NCBI GenBank assembly: GCA_905236675.1
Contig: CAJOND010000008.1
Location: forward strand, 1-64,000
Direction: 5' to 3'
Length of the DNA: 64,000 bases
Source: Candidatus Rifleibacteriota bacterium
GTDB lineage: Bacteria > Muiribacteriota > Ozemobacteria > Ozemobacterales > Ozemobacteraceae
Of the stretch, positions 9,014 to 20,945 are shown piece by piece. The notes beneath the pieces are model-generated. The model saw only the letters and a program-made list of their open reading frames with translations, was not told the origin of the DNA and made no database searches. Position numbers and translations under genes: made by a program. Position 1 is the stretch's first letter, and each line of letters begins with the position of its first letter.

Positions 9014-12000
9014 GTGGACGCCACGAAATTGTTTTGGTTAGCACCAGTTGGTTCTTTAATGGCACTGGTTTATTCATATTACTTTTATGCTTCGATGAAA
9101 AAATCTGATCCTGGCAGTGAAAAATCTCAGGAAATAGCCGGATATGTTAAAGAAGGTGCAAAGTCTTATCTCTTAGCACAATATAAAGTTGTAGGTTTAT
9201 TTTTTATAATTGCATTTGCTTTTTTTGCATTCTTAGCCTTTGTTCTTGAAGTTCAAAGTCCATGGACTCCAATTGCTTTTTTAACAGGTGGTTTTTTCTC
9301 TGCTTTGTCAGGCTATTTAGGAATGAAAACAGCAACTAATGCAAGTAATAGAACTGCGGCAGCTGCTAATCATTCTTTGAATGCGGCACTTCAAATTGCT
9401 TTCAGAAGTGGTGCCGTTATGGGATTTGTAGTTGTTGGACTGGGTCTGCTTGATATTTCTATCTGGTGGAAGATACTGAATTATGTTTTAAACCATCAGG
9501 AATTATTTAAAGAAAGTATTTTTGCTGTTCATAATTATACTGAAATAACAACTATAATGCTCACTTTCGGAATGGGTGCCAGTTCTCAAGCCTTGTTTGC
9601 AAGAGTTGGCGGCGGTATTTTTACAAAAGCTGCAGATGTAGGTGCTGACTTAGTAGGTAAAACTGAAGCAGGCATTCCTGAAGATGACCCGAGAAATCCG
9701 GCTTGTATTGCTGATAATGTTGGTGATAATGTTGGTGATGTTGCTGGTATGGGAGCTGACTTATATGAGTCATACTGTGGTTCTATTTTGGCAACAGCCG
9801 CACTTGGTGCTGCCGCATTCAATACTCCAGAACTTCTGAAGCTTCAGTTAAATTCAATTCTATTGCCTATGGCTATTGCAGGTGTAGGTATTATTTTTGC
9901 TATTTTTGGAACTTTTTCTATTAGAACAAAAGAAGAAGCTACTCAAAAAGAACTGATGGAATCAATAAACAGAGGTGTTAATTTTGCTGCATTTTTTACA
10001 GCTATAACTAGTGTTGCCCTAGTAAATTCGCTTCTGCCAGGACATTTTGAAATTTTCGGTTCTATTGTTGTTGGTTTAATGGCTGGTATCATAATAGGTT
10101 GGGCAACAAACTACTATACATCCGAAGATTATCCGCCAACCGTTCACATAGCGGAACAATCTACAACAGGTTCTGCTACTGTTATTATAGAAGGAATAGC
10201 AACAGGTATGCTTTCCACTGCAATACCTGTAATTACTATAGGTGTGGCTATACTTACCGCATATGGTTTTGCAAATGGTTTTAATAATCCTGCAATGGGG
10301 TTATATGGAATAGGTATAGCTGCAGTTGGTATGCTTTCTACCCTTGGTATAACCTTGGCAACAGATGCTTATGGTCCTATTGCTGACAATGCTGGTGGTA
10401 ATGCTCAGATGTCAGGGATGTCTCCTGAAGTAAGAAAAAGAACAGACGCTCTTGATTCTCTTGGTAATACAACCGCTGCAACTGGAAAAGGTTTTGCTAT
10501 TGGGTCTGCGGCTTTAACTGCATTGGCTTTGGTAGGGGCATATATTGAAGAAATAAGAATGGCCTTACTAAGAATAGCAAAGTATAGTGGCAATTCTTTA
10601 AATGGTTTCATTTATCCAACTCCCGACAAGGCTGTTCCAATAGATAAAGCAACAATGTATGATTTCATGAATTATTACAATATAAACCTCATGAATCCAG
10701 TTGTTTTGGTTGGTATATTTCTTGGTGCGATGCTAGTGTTTGTTTTCTGTGCTATGACTATGAAAGCAGTGGGCAGAGCTGCTCATAGTATGGTTGAAGA
10801 AGTTCGTCGTCAGTTCAAAGAAATTCCTGGGCTTTTAAAAGGCGAAGCAAAAGCTGATTATGCTTCATGTGTTGCTATATCAACCTATGGAGCACAGAGA
10901 GAAATGGTTGTTCCTAGCCTGTTAGCTATTATAATTCCTGTAATAGTAGGATTATTGCTTGGAGTTGCAGGAGTTATAGGAATGTTGGTTGGAGGATTAT
11001 CAACAGGTTTTGCTTTGGCAGTAATGATGTCAAATTCTGGCGGAGCTTGGGATAATGCTAAAAAATATATTGAATCTGGACAATTTGGCGGAAAAGGTTC
11101 CGAAAACCATAAAGCTTCTGTAGTTGGTGACACTGTAGGTGATCCGTTCAAAGATACAGCAGGACCTTCTTTAAATATCCTTATAAAATTAATGAGTATG
11201 GTTGCTGTTGTTGTTGCAGGTCTTACAGTCAATTATTCTCCAAGTATACAGTATTTGATCGGATTAAATCCGACAGAACTGAGCAACAAAAAAGCTTATG
11301 CTATAACAAGCGGAGCAGAAGACACTGAAGATGTTTTAGTTTCAAGAGATTCATCTAGCTCTATTTATGATGATCCTTTACTTGGAACAGAAGATATAAT
11401 ACTTCCGTCAGACGAAACCTTGTTAAGGGTTAGAACTAATTCAGCCAAATCTGAACAGAAAGAAACTGTTGCAACTCCTGCAAAACAAGATAGTACAAAA
11501 CCGCAAAGTTCTACTTCTCAAAAATCTTCTAGTGGATTTGATTCTGGCTTTAGCGATGGATTTGATTCTCCTTCAACTCAAAAGAAAGAAGAAAATAAAT
11601 CTACATCTGGTGGCTTTGATTCCGGTTTCAGTGGAGGATTTGACGACTTTGGTTCAGAACCTGCTGCAGAAAAGAAAGAAGAAACTAAAGCCGATACTTC
11701 AAGCGGCTTCGATGGTGGCTTCGATTCCTTTGATACACCTACTACTGAAAAGAAGGAAGAACCGAAATCTGATACTTCAAGTGGCTTCGATGGTGGCTTC
11801 GATTCCTTTGATACACCTACTACTGAAAAGAAGGAAGAACCGAAATCTGATACTTCAAGTGGCTTCGATGGTGGCTTTGATTCCTTTGATACACCTGCCA
11901 CAACGGAAAAGAAAGAAGAAACTAAACCTGCTGAACCAGCTAAGGTTGACGAAGCTCCAAAAACAGAAGAAACAAAACCAGCTGAACCAGCCAAGGTTGA

Positions 12001-12325
12001 AGAAACTCCAAAAGCAGAAGAAGCAAAACCAGCTGAACCAGCCAAGGTTGAAGAAGCTCCAAAAACAGAAGAAACAAAACCAGCTGAACCAGCCAAGGTT
12101 GAAGAAGCTCCAAAAGCAGAAGAAGCAAAACCAGCTGATTCTGTTGAAAAGAAGTTGGATGAAGTTAAAAATCAAGCTTCTGATAAAGCAGATGAAGCAT
12201 TAAAAGAAGTTACTAATAAAGTAGAAAGCAATCTTAATAAAGCTGTTGAATCTATTAAAGACAAAGTAGAAGAAAAGGTTGAAGAAAAAAAGGATGCTTT
12301 TGAAGGTGGCTTCGACGGTTTCTAA
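9014..12325 (+). CDS. hppA: Membrane-bound pyrophosphatase with ~350-aa repetitive C-terminal extension
   Basis: Motifs [56 protein letters not shown] and [26 protein letters not shown] start with GGGAGG upstream. Confidence 0.97.
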   Translation: MDATKLFWLAPVGSLMALVYSYYFYASMKKSDPGSEKSQEIAGYVKEGAKSYLLAQYKVVGLFFIIAFAFFAFLAFVLEVQSPWTPIAFLTGGFFSALSGYLGMKTATNASNRTAAAANHSLNAALQIAFRSGAVMGFVVVGLGLLDISIWWKILNYVLNHQELFKESIFAVHNYTEITTIMLTFGMGASSQALFARVGGGIFTKAADVGADLVGKTEAGIPEDDPRNPACIADNVGDNVGDVAGMGADLYESYCGSILATAALGAAAFNTPELLKLQLNSILLPMAIAGVGIIFAIFGTFSIRTKEEATQKELMESINRGVNFAAFFTAITSVALVNSLLPGHFEIFGSIVVGLMAGIIIGWATNYYTSEDYPPTVHIAEQSTTGSATVIIEGIATGMLSTAIPVITIGVAILTAYGFANGFNNPAMGLYGIGIAAVGMLSTLGITLATDAYGPIADNAGGNAQMSGMSPEVRKRTDALDSLGNTTAATGKGFAIGSAALTALALVGAYIEEIRMALLRIAKYSGNSLNGFIYPTPDKAVPIDKATMYDFMNYYNINLMNPVVLVGIFLGAMLVFVFCAMTMKAVGRAAHSMVEEVRRQFKEIPGLLKGEAKADYASCVAISTYGAQREMVVPSLLAIIIPVIVGLLLGVAGVIGMLVGGLSTGFALAVMMSNSGGAWDNAKKYIESGQFGGKGSENHKASVVGDTVGDPFKDTAGPSLNILIKLMSMVAVVVAGLTVNYSPSIQYLIGLNPTELSNKKAYAITSGAEDTEDVLVSRDSSSSIYDDPLLGTEDIILPSDETLLRVRTNSAKSEQKETVATPAKQDSTKPQSSTSQKSSSGFDSGFSDGFDSPSTQKKEENKSTSGGFDSGFSGGFDDFGSEPAAEKKEETKADTSSGFDGGFDSFDTPTTEKKEEPKSDTSSGFDGGFDSFDTPTTEKKEEPKSDTSSGFDGGFDSFDTPATTEKKEETKPAEPAKVDEAPKTEETKPAEPAKVEETPKAEEAKPAEPAKVEEAPKTEETKPAEPAKVEEAPKAEEAKPADSVEKKLDEVKNQASDKADEALKEVTNKVESNLNKAVESIKDKVEEKVEEKKDAFEGGFDGF
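11696..11929 (+). repeat. Three near-identical 78-bp tandem units (26 aa: [26 protein letters not shown]) inside hppA
   Basis: Direct reading of near-identical nucleotide units. Confidence 0.85.
11924..12139 (+). repeat. Four 51-bp tandem units (17 aa: [17 protein letters not shown]) inside hppA, alternating T/A variants
   Basis: Direct reading; [17 protein letters not shown] / [17 protein letters not shown] / [17 protein letters not shown] / [17 protein letters not shown]. Confidence 0.85.
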
Positions 12326-12342
12326 TTAAAAAGAGGTGAATC

Positions 12343-13647
12343 ATGAGTCTTAAACAACTAGAACGAACGTTAAAACTTGACCTTAAGGCAGCTCTCGGTT
12401 GTACTGAGCCTATAGCTATAGCTTTAGGTGCTTGTAAAGCAAAAAGACTGACTTCTGGAAAAACTACGAAAATCTTGTTAAGGCTCTCTACTAATCTCTT
12501 AAAGAACGCAATGGAGGTAGGAATTCCTGGCACTGGTGGTCAAAGAGGTATTACTTTGGCGGCTGCATTGGGTTCTCTATCTCCTGCTGAAAATCCTTCT
12601 TTAACTCTACTTGAAGGAATGAATGACGAATGGCTTCAAGAAGCTAAAAAAATAAATGATTCTGGTATTGTTCATGTAGAGCTTGTTCCAGAAATGCGTG
12701 GACTATATATGGATGTTATAGTCACTGATGACAAAAATAATAAAGGCAGATGCGTTATTTCTGGTAGTCATGAAAACATTATTTTGCTAGAAAAAAATGG
12801 AGCTGTTGTTTTTTCTTCCCATTCAACTGGTGATAACGGCACTGGTGAGTTATTGCAGGAAAGAGAAAAACTTTCTAAGGTGCCTTTTAAAGAAATATGG
12901 AATGATATAGGCAGTCTTTCAGATGAAATGCGACAATTTATGCTTGATGGAATTGAAATGAATTTGAAAGTAGCCAATGCTGGTTTGCATAAGGAAGGTT
13001 TTCTTAATATTGGTAACATTTATAATCAAATGATTGCAGAAGGATGGATAGGAAACGACATTATTAATAAAGCCAAAGCTCTTACTTCTGCAGCAGTTGA
13101 TGCAAGAATGTCCGGCTGTGATCTGCAGGTAATGAGTGCCGCAGGTTCTGGTAATCAGGGACTTGCCATTTCATTACCTCTATATGTGTTAGCAAAAGAA
13201 AACAAAATAGATGATAAAAAGCTAACAGAAGCTTTAGCTATAAGTTATGGAGTTACAAGCATTTTAAAACATCATTCAGGAACCCTTTCAGCAATGTGTG
13301 GTTGCATAGTTTGTGCTGGAATAGGTCTTGCAGCAGGCATTACATATATTTTAGGTGGTACTTTACAACAGGCTACCGATGCCATTAATAATATGGTTGG
13401 AAGTATAACAGGCGTTATTTGTGATGGTGCAAAAGTAGGTTGTGCAATGAAGCTGGTCTGTGCAGTAGATTCAGCTTTCCAGTCCTCATTAATGGCTTTA
13501 AAAGGATTGAAGCTTCCTATAACTAACGGTGTTCTTGGTGACTGTGTTGAAACAAGTCTTGGTAATATTGGTCGAATAGCAGCTCCTGGTATGGTTCAGA
13601 CCGACGACCAGATTCTTGCTATTATGTTAGGAAAACCTAATCATTAA
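12343..13647 (+). CDS. L-cysteine desulfidase / UPF0597 (serine dehydratase alpha-like) family
   Basis: KLDLKAALGCTEPIAIALGACKA..., GTGGQRGITLAAALG, CGCIVCAGIGLAAGITYILGG Cys-rich motifs. Confidence 0.85.
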   Translation: MSLKQLERTLKLDLKAALGCTEPIAIALGACKAKRLTSGKTTKILLRLSTNLLKNAMEVGIPGTGGQRGITLAAALGSLSPAENPSLTLLEGMNDEWLQEAKKINDSGIVHVELVPEMRGLYMDVIVTDDKNNKGRCVISGSHENIILLEKNGAVVFSSHSTGDNGTGELLQEREKLSKVPFKEIWNDIGSLSDEMRQFMLDGIEMNLKVANAGLHKEGFLNIGNIYNQMIAEGWIGNDIINKAKALTSAAVDARMSGCDLQVMSAAGSGNQGLAISLPLYVLAKENKIDDKKLTEALAISYGVTSILKHHSGTLSAMCGCIVCAGIGLAAGITYILGGTLQQATDAINNMVGSITGVICDGAKVGCAMKLVCAVDSAFQSSLMALKGLKLPITNGVLGDCVETSLGNIGRIAAPGMVQTDDQILAIMLGKPNH

Positions 13648-13708
13648 GGTTTGTTCTTTTTCTGGTATTAAATATATTTTAGGTAAATAAAACAAAGAGG
13701 GTAAAAGA

Positions 13709-14557
13709 ATGGAATTTGAAAAAGAGGTAATTCAACAACTATTAATAGGCGAAAGAGTTCTTTTTGGCACAGATAATGTGAGAGTGGTTGATTCAGTATT
13801 TGATGCTGGTGAATCTCCTCTTAAAGAATGTAATAATATTGAGATTATAAAATCTGTTTTTAAATGGAAATATCCGCTTTGGTATTGTAACAATGTTTTA
13901 GCTGAAAAAACCAATTTGCTTGATACGGCACGTGCTGGAATCTGGTATAGCAATAATGTAAAAGTTTCAAATTGTATTATAGAAGCTCCAAAAACTTTCA
14001 GACGCTGTGATACTCTGGAAATTTCAAATACTTATATTCCAAGAGCAGATGAAACATTATGGAACTGTAAAAATATTAAACTTAATAATGTTCAGGCTAA
14101 GGGCGATTATTTTGGAATGAATAGTTCCGATGGGGAAATTGAAAATCTTTCTCTTGATGGTAATTATCCTTTTGATGGTGCCAAATATTTGCTTGTAAAA
14201 AATAGTCGTTTACTTTCAAAGGATGCTTTTTGGAATACAGATAATGTTATTGTTCAAGATTCATTTATATTAGGTGAATATCTTGGCTGGAACTCAAAGA
14301 ATCTTACATTCGTAAATTGTGTTATAGAAAGTCTTCAAGGTTTATGCTATATCCAGAACCTTGTAATGAAAAATTGCCGTCTGATTAACACTACTTTAGC
14401 TTTTGAATATTCTACTGTTGATGCTCAAATAGAAGGAGATATAGACAGTGTATTAAATCCCAGTGGTGGAACGATAAAGGCTGAACGAATCAAGGAACTT
14501 ATTCTTGAACACGATAAAATAGATCCTAGTCAGACAACAATTATAGTTAAAGGTTAA
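13709..14557 (+). CDS. DUF3737-family protein (right-handed beta-helix-like repeats)
   Basis: Repeated xxCNNxxxxxxxxxx pattern; VVDSVFDAGESPLKECNNIEIIKSVFKWKYPLWYCNN... typical of the family. Confidence 0.8.
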   Translation: MEFEKEVIQQLLIGERVLFGTDNVRVVDSVFDAGESPLKECNNIEIIKSVFKWKYPLWYCNNVLAEKTNLLDTARAGIWYSNNVKVSNCIIEAPKTFRRCDTLEISNTYIPRADETLWNCKNIKLNNVQAKGDYFGMNSSDGEIENLSLDGNYPFDGAKYLLVKNSRLLSKDAFWNTDNVIVQDSFILGEYLGWNSKNLTFVNCVIESLQGLCYIQNLVMKNCRLINTTLAFEYSTVDAQIEGDIDSVLNPSGGTIKAERIKELILEHDKIDPSQTTIIVKG

Positions 14558-14561
14558 GTTT

Positions 14562-15737
14562 ATGAACAAAGCCTATGATTTCGATAAAGTTATAGATAGA
14601 AGTTTAACCTTTTCTTCAAAATGGTGCGTGAAAAAAAATGAGCTTCCAATGTGGGTAGCCGATATGGATTTTGAAGCTGCTCCAGAAATAATGGAAGCTT
14701 TACAAAAAAGACTTAGTAATGGAATCTTTGGCTATACTTATGTGCCTGACGAATGGTATAAAGCTTATCAATATTGGTGGAAAAAAAGGCACAACCTAAA
14801 AATAAATAAGGATTCTTTGATTTTCACTACAGGGGTTGTTCCCGCTATCTCTACTGCTGTTAGAAAGTTAACTACACCAGCAGAAAATGTGCTTATTCAG
14901 CCCCCTGTTTATAATGTTTTCTACAATTCAATAAGTAATAATGGAAGAAATATATTGGAATCTCCTTTAATATATTCAAATGGAAGTTATTCTATAGATT
15001 GGGAAGACTTAGAAAGTAAATTATCTGATCCTCAAACTACTTTAATGATTTTATGCAATCCTCATAATCCGATTGGTAAAATTTGGAATAAACGAACTTT
15101 AGCTAAAATAGGCAATCTTTGTGCAAAATATAATGTAACAGTAATATCTGATGAAATTCATTGTGATTTAACAGATCCTGGAAAGAACTACATTCCATTC
15201 GCTTCTGTTTCTGATACCTGTGTAGATATTAGTATTACATGCATAGCTCCAACTAAGTGTTTTAATATTGCTGGGTTGCAGACTGCCGCAGTAATGGTTC
15301 CTAATAAAAACTTAAATCACAAAATGTGGAGAGCATTAAATACCGATGAAGTTGCAGAACCTAACGCTTTTGCTATAGCTGCCACTATTGCGGCTTTTAC
15401 AAAAGGTGATAAATGGCTTGATTCCTTACGAAAATATATAAAAATAAATAAAAACAGGGTAAGGGAATTCATTTCTAAAAAGATTCCAAAAGTTTCGGTT
15501 GTTTCTTCAGAGGCTACTTATCTTTTATGGTTTGATTGTTCGAAAATAACAGACAATAGTGAAGAACTGGCTGAATTTATCCGAAATAAAACAGGGCTCT
15601 TTTTAGCTAAAGGAACCTTATATGGTGGAAACGGACAGCATTTTTTAAGGTTTAATCCCGCTTGTCCGAAAGTTTTACTTGAAGATGGTCTTTCTAGATT
15701 GGAAAAAGGAATAAAAAGCTATTTAAAACGAGTTTAA
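14562..15737 (+). CDS. patB: MalY/PatB-type PLP-dependent aminotransferase / cystathionine beta-lyase
   Basis: WVADMDFEAAPEIMEAL, CNPHNPIGKIW, SDEIHCDLT, APTKCFNIAGLQ (PLP lysine) motifs. Confidence 0.92.
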   Translation: MNKAYDFDKVIDRSLTFSSKWCVKKNELPMWVADMDFEAAPEIMEALQKRLSNGIFGYTYVPDEWYKAYQYWWKKRHNLKINKDSLIFTTGVVPAISTAVRKLTTPAENVLIQPPVYNVFYNSISNNGRNILESPLIYSNGSYSIDWEDLESKLSDPQTTLMILCNPHNPIGKIWNKRTLAKIGNLCAKYNVTVISDEIHCDLTDPGKNYIPFASVSDTCVDISITCIAPTKCFNIAGLQTAAVMVPNKNLNHKMWRALNTDEVAEPNAFAIAATIAAFTKGDKWLDSLRKYIKINKNRVREFISKKIPKVSVVSSEATYLLWFDCSKITDNSEELAEFIRNKTGLFLAKGTLYGGNGQHFLRFNPACPKVLLEDGLSRLEKGIKSYLKRV

Positions 15738-16432
15738 GAGTTAAGTTTTAAATATTTTATTAACAAAGCAAAAAAAAATCTAAAAAGCAGTAAGATTTGT
15801 TTTATTTTTTCTTTACTACCATTATTTTCTATTATTAACAAATTATGTTTTTTCTTAAAAAAACTCATGGTATTTTTAATATTAGTGAATAAATCTTTGG
15901 TAGGAAGAATTATTTTTTTGCCTAAAGGCTCTTTGTCTTGAGCGAAAAGGCGTTCTCTGGCTCTTTTTTCAGTCATGCCTCGAGTAGAGATTAATCTCTT
16001 TACTCGAACTTCTGGGTCTGCTTCAACATATATGATTTTATCGCATAATCTAGCTAAATTCATTTTATAGAGCAAAGCTGCATCTATAATAATAATTTTT
16101 CCCCTAGTATTTTCTTTATTGGTCTTTATTATATCTTCGACTATCTTAACCATTCTAGGATGCATTATTGAATTTAGTAGTTCTGTTGTTTCTTGGGAAA
16201 CAAAAACTTTTGCTCCTAGTTTTTTACGGTCTATTTTAGAATCTGTTAGAATGTCTTCCCCAAAAGCTTTTGTTAATTGCCCGATTGTTTCTGAGTCATT
16301 TAAAACTTTGTGTCCAAGAGAATCTACATCAATATAAATTACAGAAAATAAGCCGTCAAAAGTTTCTTTAAAACTGTTTGCAAAAGTTGTTTTACCTGCA
16401 CCTGTTTGACCAGAAATTCCTATAACTATCAT
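15734..16432 (-). CDS. coaE: Dephospho-CoA kinase
   Basis: MIVIGISGQTGAGKTTFANSF Walker A; LGHKVLNDSETIGQLTKAFGEDIL; GMTEKRARERLFAQ. Confidence 0.88.
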   Translation of the reverse strand: MIVIGISGQTGAGKTTFANSFKETFDGLFSVIYIDVDSLGHKVLNDSETIGQLTKAFGEDILTDSKIDRKKLGAKVFVSQETTELLNSIMHPRMVKIVEDIIKTNKENTRGKIIIIDAALLYKMNLARLCDKIIYVEADPEVRVKRLISTRGMTEKRARERLFAQDKEPLGKKIILPTKDLFTNIKNTMSFFKKKHNLLIIENNGSKEKIKQILLLFRFFFALLIKYLKLNS

Positions 16433-18411
16433 ATTTGTTTTTTCTCCGGTAGATAAACTGTAAAGGTCGAACCTTCACCAAGCACACTTTGAACTTCTAG
16501 AGTACCACCATGTTCTTCGACTGTTCTTTGAGCCATAGGAAGTCCTAAACCTGTTCCATCTTCCTTTGTTGTCATAAATGGGTTAAAAATATCTCTGAGT
16601 TTTTCATGGGGAATGCCGCAACCTGTGTCTTCAAAAGCAATTTTTACTCTTTCATCAACTGGTTCAATATATACGGTTAGTTTCCCATTTCGTCCTATTG
16701 CTTGAATAGCGTTAACCATGATATTGATGAAAACTTGTTTGAGCTGGTCTGGGTCAGCAGTTGTTAATGGGCAGTTCTCAGCCTGTTTTATCTCAAATGC
16801 TATCTGTTGCTTATTCAACTGATTTTTAATAAGCATATAACAGTCATTAACAATGTCGATAGGGGCAATATCAACAACTTTTGGTTTGCTTGGTCTGGCA
16901 AAGTCTAACAAACTACCGATGATTTTTTCCAATCTGTCTATTTCTCTTTGAATAATTTCAAGAGGCTCTCTATGGCTATCGTCTTCCTTGAAATCACTTT
17001 CTAGAAGTTGAACAATCATTTTCATGCCAGTAAGTGGGTTTCTGATTTCGTGAGCAATTCCAGCTGCTAATACACCAATAGCCGAAAGCTTGTCTGCACG
17101 CATAAGCTGTTCTTCTAAGGCTGTAATTCTGGTAACATCTTTGATGAAGCAAGCTATTCCATCAACATCTCGGCCTGTTTCATTTCTGATTGGGAAAGTG
17201 TTGATAGATAGTATTCTAATTTGCCCACCTGTTTTTACTCTTATCTTCGTGTCTTCATGAGTAACTTTTGTGTCTATAACTTCTCTTATAACTTCAATAA
17301 GAGTTTGAGGTAGATTGTCATTGTTTTTGCTGATAACCCAACCTTCTGGGAACTGGTGAGTAAGCATTATCTTTACTTCTTGATTTGAATAAGTGATTTT
17401 GCCCTCTGGGTCGAAGATTAAAACACCAGAATTCATGCTTTCTAAGATACGTTCAGTAAACCCTTTTAATTTTATAAGATTTTTAAACATTGTATCAATA
17501 GAAGCAATTTGGGTTGCTATAATCTGCAAGCCTATAATATCTTCGTCTCTGTATGCATAAGGTTTCTGACTACCTATTGCGAGAACACCCGTCAATCTGC
17601 CAGATACTTCAAATGGCAGAATTAAAACAGAGTTGAATTCCTGAGTGTAAGTCAGATAAGGCTTCATTTCTTTGGCGGCAAGTCCAACTGGCCCTTCACC
17701 AATATTAATTGTTTTTGGAAAAGATTTAGAAACATTGGCTTCGTTCCTGGCTTCTAATTGTTTGCCATCATTACTTAAAAAATAAAGAACATATGAATCG
17801 AATTTAATAAAGCTTCTTGCTACTTTTCCTAAAGCATCATATATATTTCTAAAGTCTATGACAGATTCAGCCTGTTGAGAAATTTCGTAAAGCGCCGACA
17901 AACGAGAGTTCTTGTGAATCATTTCGTTGTTGAGTCTGAAATTCTCAAACAAAGAACCCATAATTGGGGTAATGCTTTCTAGAAACAAGCATTGTTCCTC
18001 ATTGTAGCTTTGCTGATTATTTACCATTACTAACAAGGCTTGAGTCTTGCTAGAAAGATTGACCGGCCAAATTGAAGCATAATAATCAGGATATTGTTCA
18101 TATGTTATGTGTTGATATTCTTGAACAACCTGAATATCATCGTAAATTCTTAAAAAAGCATTAAAACATTCTTGTAGAAAATCATCACCTATGACTGGTT
18201 CTTCTTTTGTATTAAGAAAGCTTTTCACAAAAGGAACCATTATATTGTTCTTTTCATGAGGGCTTAGAATCATAGCACCTACTGAATTAGTAGCTGTTAC
18301 AGCGCTTTCGGTGAGATATAGCAAAGCACGGTCTGGAGTTAAATTTGAAATAGCTTTGCCGACATCTCTAAATAAGGTTAAGGATATTTCATTATTATTT
18401 TCTTTATTCAT
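16429..18411 (-). CDS. GAF/PAS sensor histidine kinase
   Basis: AGIAHEIRNPLTGMKMIVQLL H-box, GLGLPMAQRTVEEHGGTLEVQS, GAF-like and PAS regions. Confidence 0.93.
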   Translation of the reverse strand: MNKENNNEISLTLFRDVGKAISNLTPDRALLYLTESAVTATNSVGAMILSPHEKNNIMVPFVKSFLNTKEEPVIGDDFLQECFNAFLRIYDDIQVVQEYQHITYEQYPDYYASIWPVNLSSKTQALLVMVNNQQSYNEEQCLFLESITPIMGSLFENFRLNNEMIHKNSRLSALYEISQQAESVIDFRNIYDALGKVARSFIKFDSYVLYFLSNDGKQLEARNEANVSKSFPKTINIGEGPVGLAAKEMKPYLTYTQEFNSVLILPFEVSGRLTGVLAIGSQKPYAYRDEDIIGLQIIATQIASIDTMFKNLIKLKGFTERILESMNSGVLIFDPEGKITYSNQEVKIMLTHQFPEGWVISKNNDNLPQTLIEVIREVIDTKVTHEDTKIRVKTGGQIRILSINTFPIRNETGRDVDGIACFIKDVTRITALEEQLMRADKLSAIGVLAAGIAHEIRNPLTGMKMIVQLLESDFKEDDSHREPLEIIQREIDRLEKIIGSLLDFARPSKPKVVDIAPIDIVNDCYMLIKNQLNKQQIAFEIKQAENCPLTTADPDQLKQVFINIMVNAIQAIGRNGKLTVYIEPVDERVKIAFEDTGCGIPHEKLRDIFNPFMTTKEDGTGLGLPMAQRTVEEHGGTLEVQSVLGEGSTFTVYLPEKKQI

Positions 18412-18818
18412 AAAAAATATAATACTCTAAACAGATAAATTGTTAAAGATGTAAGATATAAGATATAAGACCATAAATGGAGAGAGAAGAAAGATGAATG
18501 AGACTGAAAACTGAGAATTGATTGATTATCACTCTTTTAATCTTCAATCTTCAATCTTTAGTCTTTAATAAAATTGACTTTTAAACTTCTTATGATAAAA
18601 TAACGGCGGATTATATATTTAATTAGGAATGAGGAGTTAAGAGTTTGGAATGAAGAATTAGGAGTTAGGAATGAGGAATTTGTTCCTAGTTCAGAGTTTT
18701 ATCTGTTATTGCAAGCCTCTGAAAGATGTTAGCAATTAAAAAAACAAATCTCTAATCTCTAACCTCTTATCTCTATTCTCTATAGTAAAAACAATTATAG
18801 CAAAATATAGACTGTTAA

Positions 18819-20270
<1,452 letters not shown>

Positions 20271-20294
20271 GTAGACTGAAAGCTGAAAACTGAA

Positions 20295-20330
20295 AACTGA
20301 GAGTTGATTTTTTCACTCTCAGTTTTTTAT
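20295..20330 (+). terminator. Intrinsic terminator after ahcY
   Basis: AACTGAGAGT (20295-20304) / ACTCTCAGTT (20315-20324) followed by T-run. Confidence 0.85.
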
Positions 20331-20700
20331 TTTCTTTTTGTAATAATTAGTTTACAACTTTCAATTCTCTACTCTTTCTAAATAAGGTTAGTTGTAAAAA
20401 CATTTATTAGGTTATGATTGTTGTAATTGGTTTTGGGTTTTATTGCTTAGTTTAAGCTTCCAGATATCGGTTAATTATAATGTTCTATAGATTACAGACC
20501 TACTTCTAAACAATCACTCCAATCACATCCAACACCAATAAAACCTAAAGATAATCTCCAGCAAAAGCCAAATCCCTTCTCTCTTCTCCATACACCCTAT
20601 ACTCTACAAAACTGGATGGACTTCGTTTTGCTTTCAGCAACGCCACGCAATCTTCGATTACTCACAATGATGGTTATACCAAAGACTATCGTTTGCTCCA

Positions 20701-20780
20701 GCTCTTCCGCTCTCCAGCTCTTCTGCTCTTCCGCTCTTCCGCTCTTCCGCTCTTCCGCTCTTCCGCTCTTTTGCTCTCCA
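20701..20780. repeat. 8-bp tandem repeat (GCTCTTCC)n, about 10 units
   Basis: Consecutive GCTCTTCC/GCTCTCCA/GCTCTTCT units read in register. Confidence 0.9.
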
Positions 20781-20860
20781 ACTCTCCAACTCTCTCCCCT
20801 CTTCTATCTTCCATCTTCATTGTTCATTCATAAATCTTATATCTTTTTAAAAAAATAATG

Positions 20861-20889
20861 TTGCATATTAATAAGATTTAGTGTACAAT
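20861..20889 (+). promoter_or_regulatory. Candidate sigma70 promoter for cmk-rpsA
   Basis: TTGCAT (20861-20866), 17-bp spacer, TACAAT (20884-20889). Confidence 0.6.
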
Positions 20890-20945
20890 TCTGCCCATTG
20901 GTCTAGGACTAAAAAATAGACATCTCAACAGGAGATATTTTCGGG

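Noticed and set aside
11469-12203. ORFs 11469..12203 (+), 11578..12096 (-), 11855..12175 (-), 11940..12128 (-)
   Set aside because: Shadow ORFs produced by the tandem repeats in the hppA tail; alternative-frame and antisense readings are low-complexity artefacts.
20701-20780. CRISPR array interpretation of short regular repeats
   Set aside because: Contiguous 8-bp units with no spacers and no cas genes; simple tandem repeat. No CRISPR-like repeat-spacer pattern was seen elsewhere.
20616-20858. ORF 20616..20858 (+)
   Set aside because: Translation of the GCTCTTCC tandem repeat (LFCSSALPLFRSSALPLF); no RBS or homology features.
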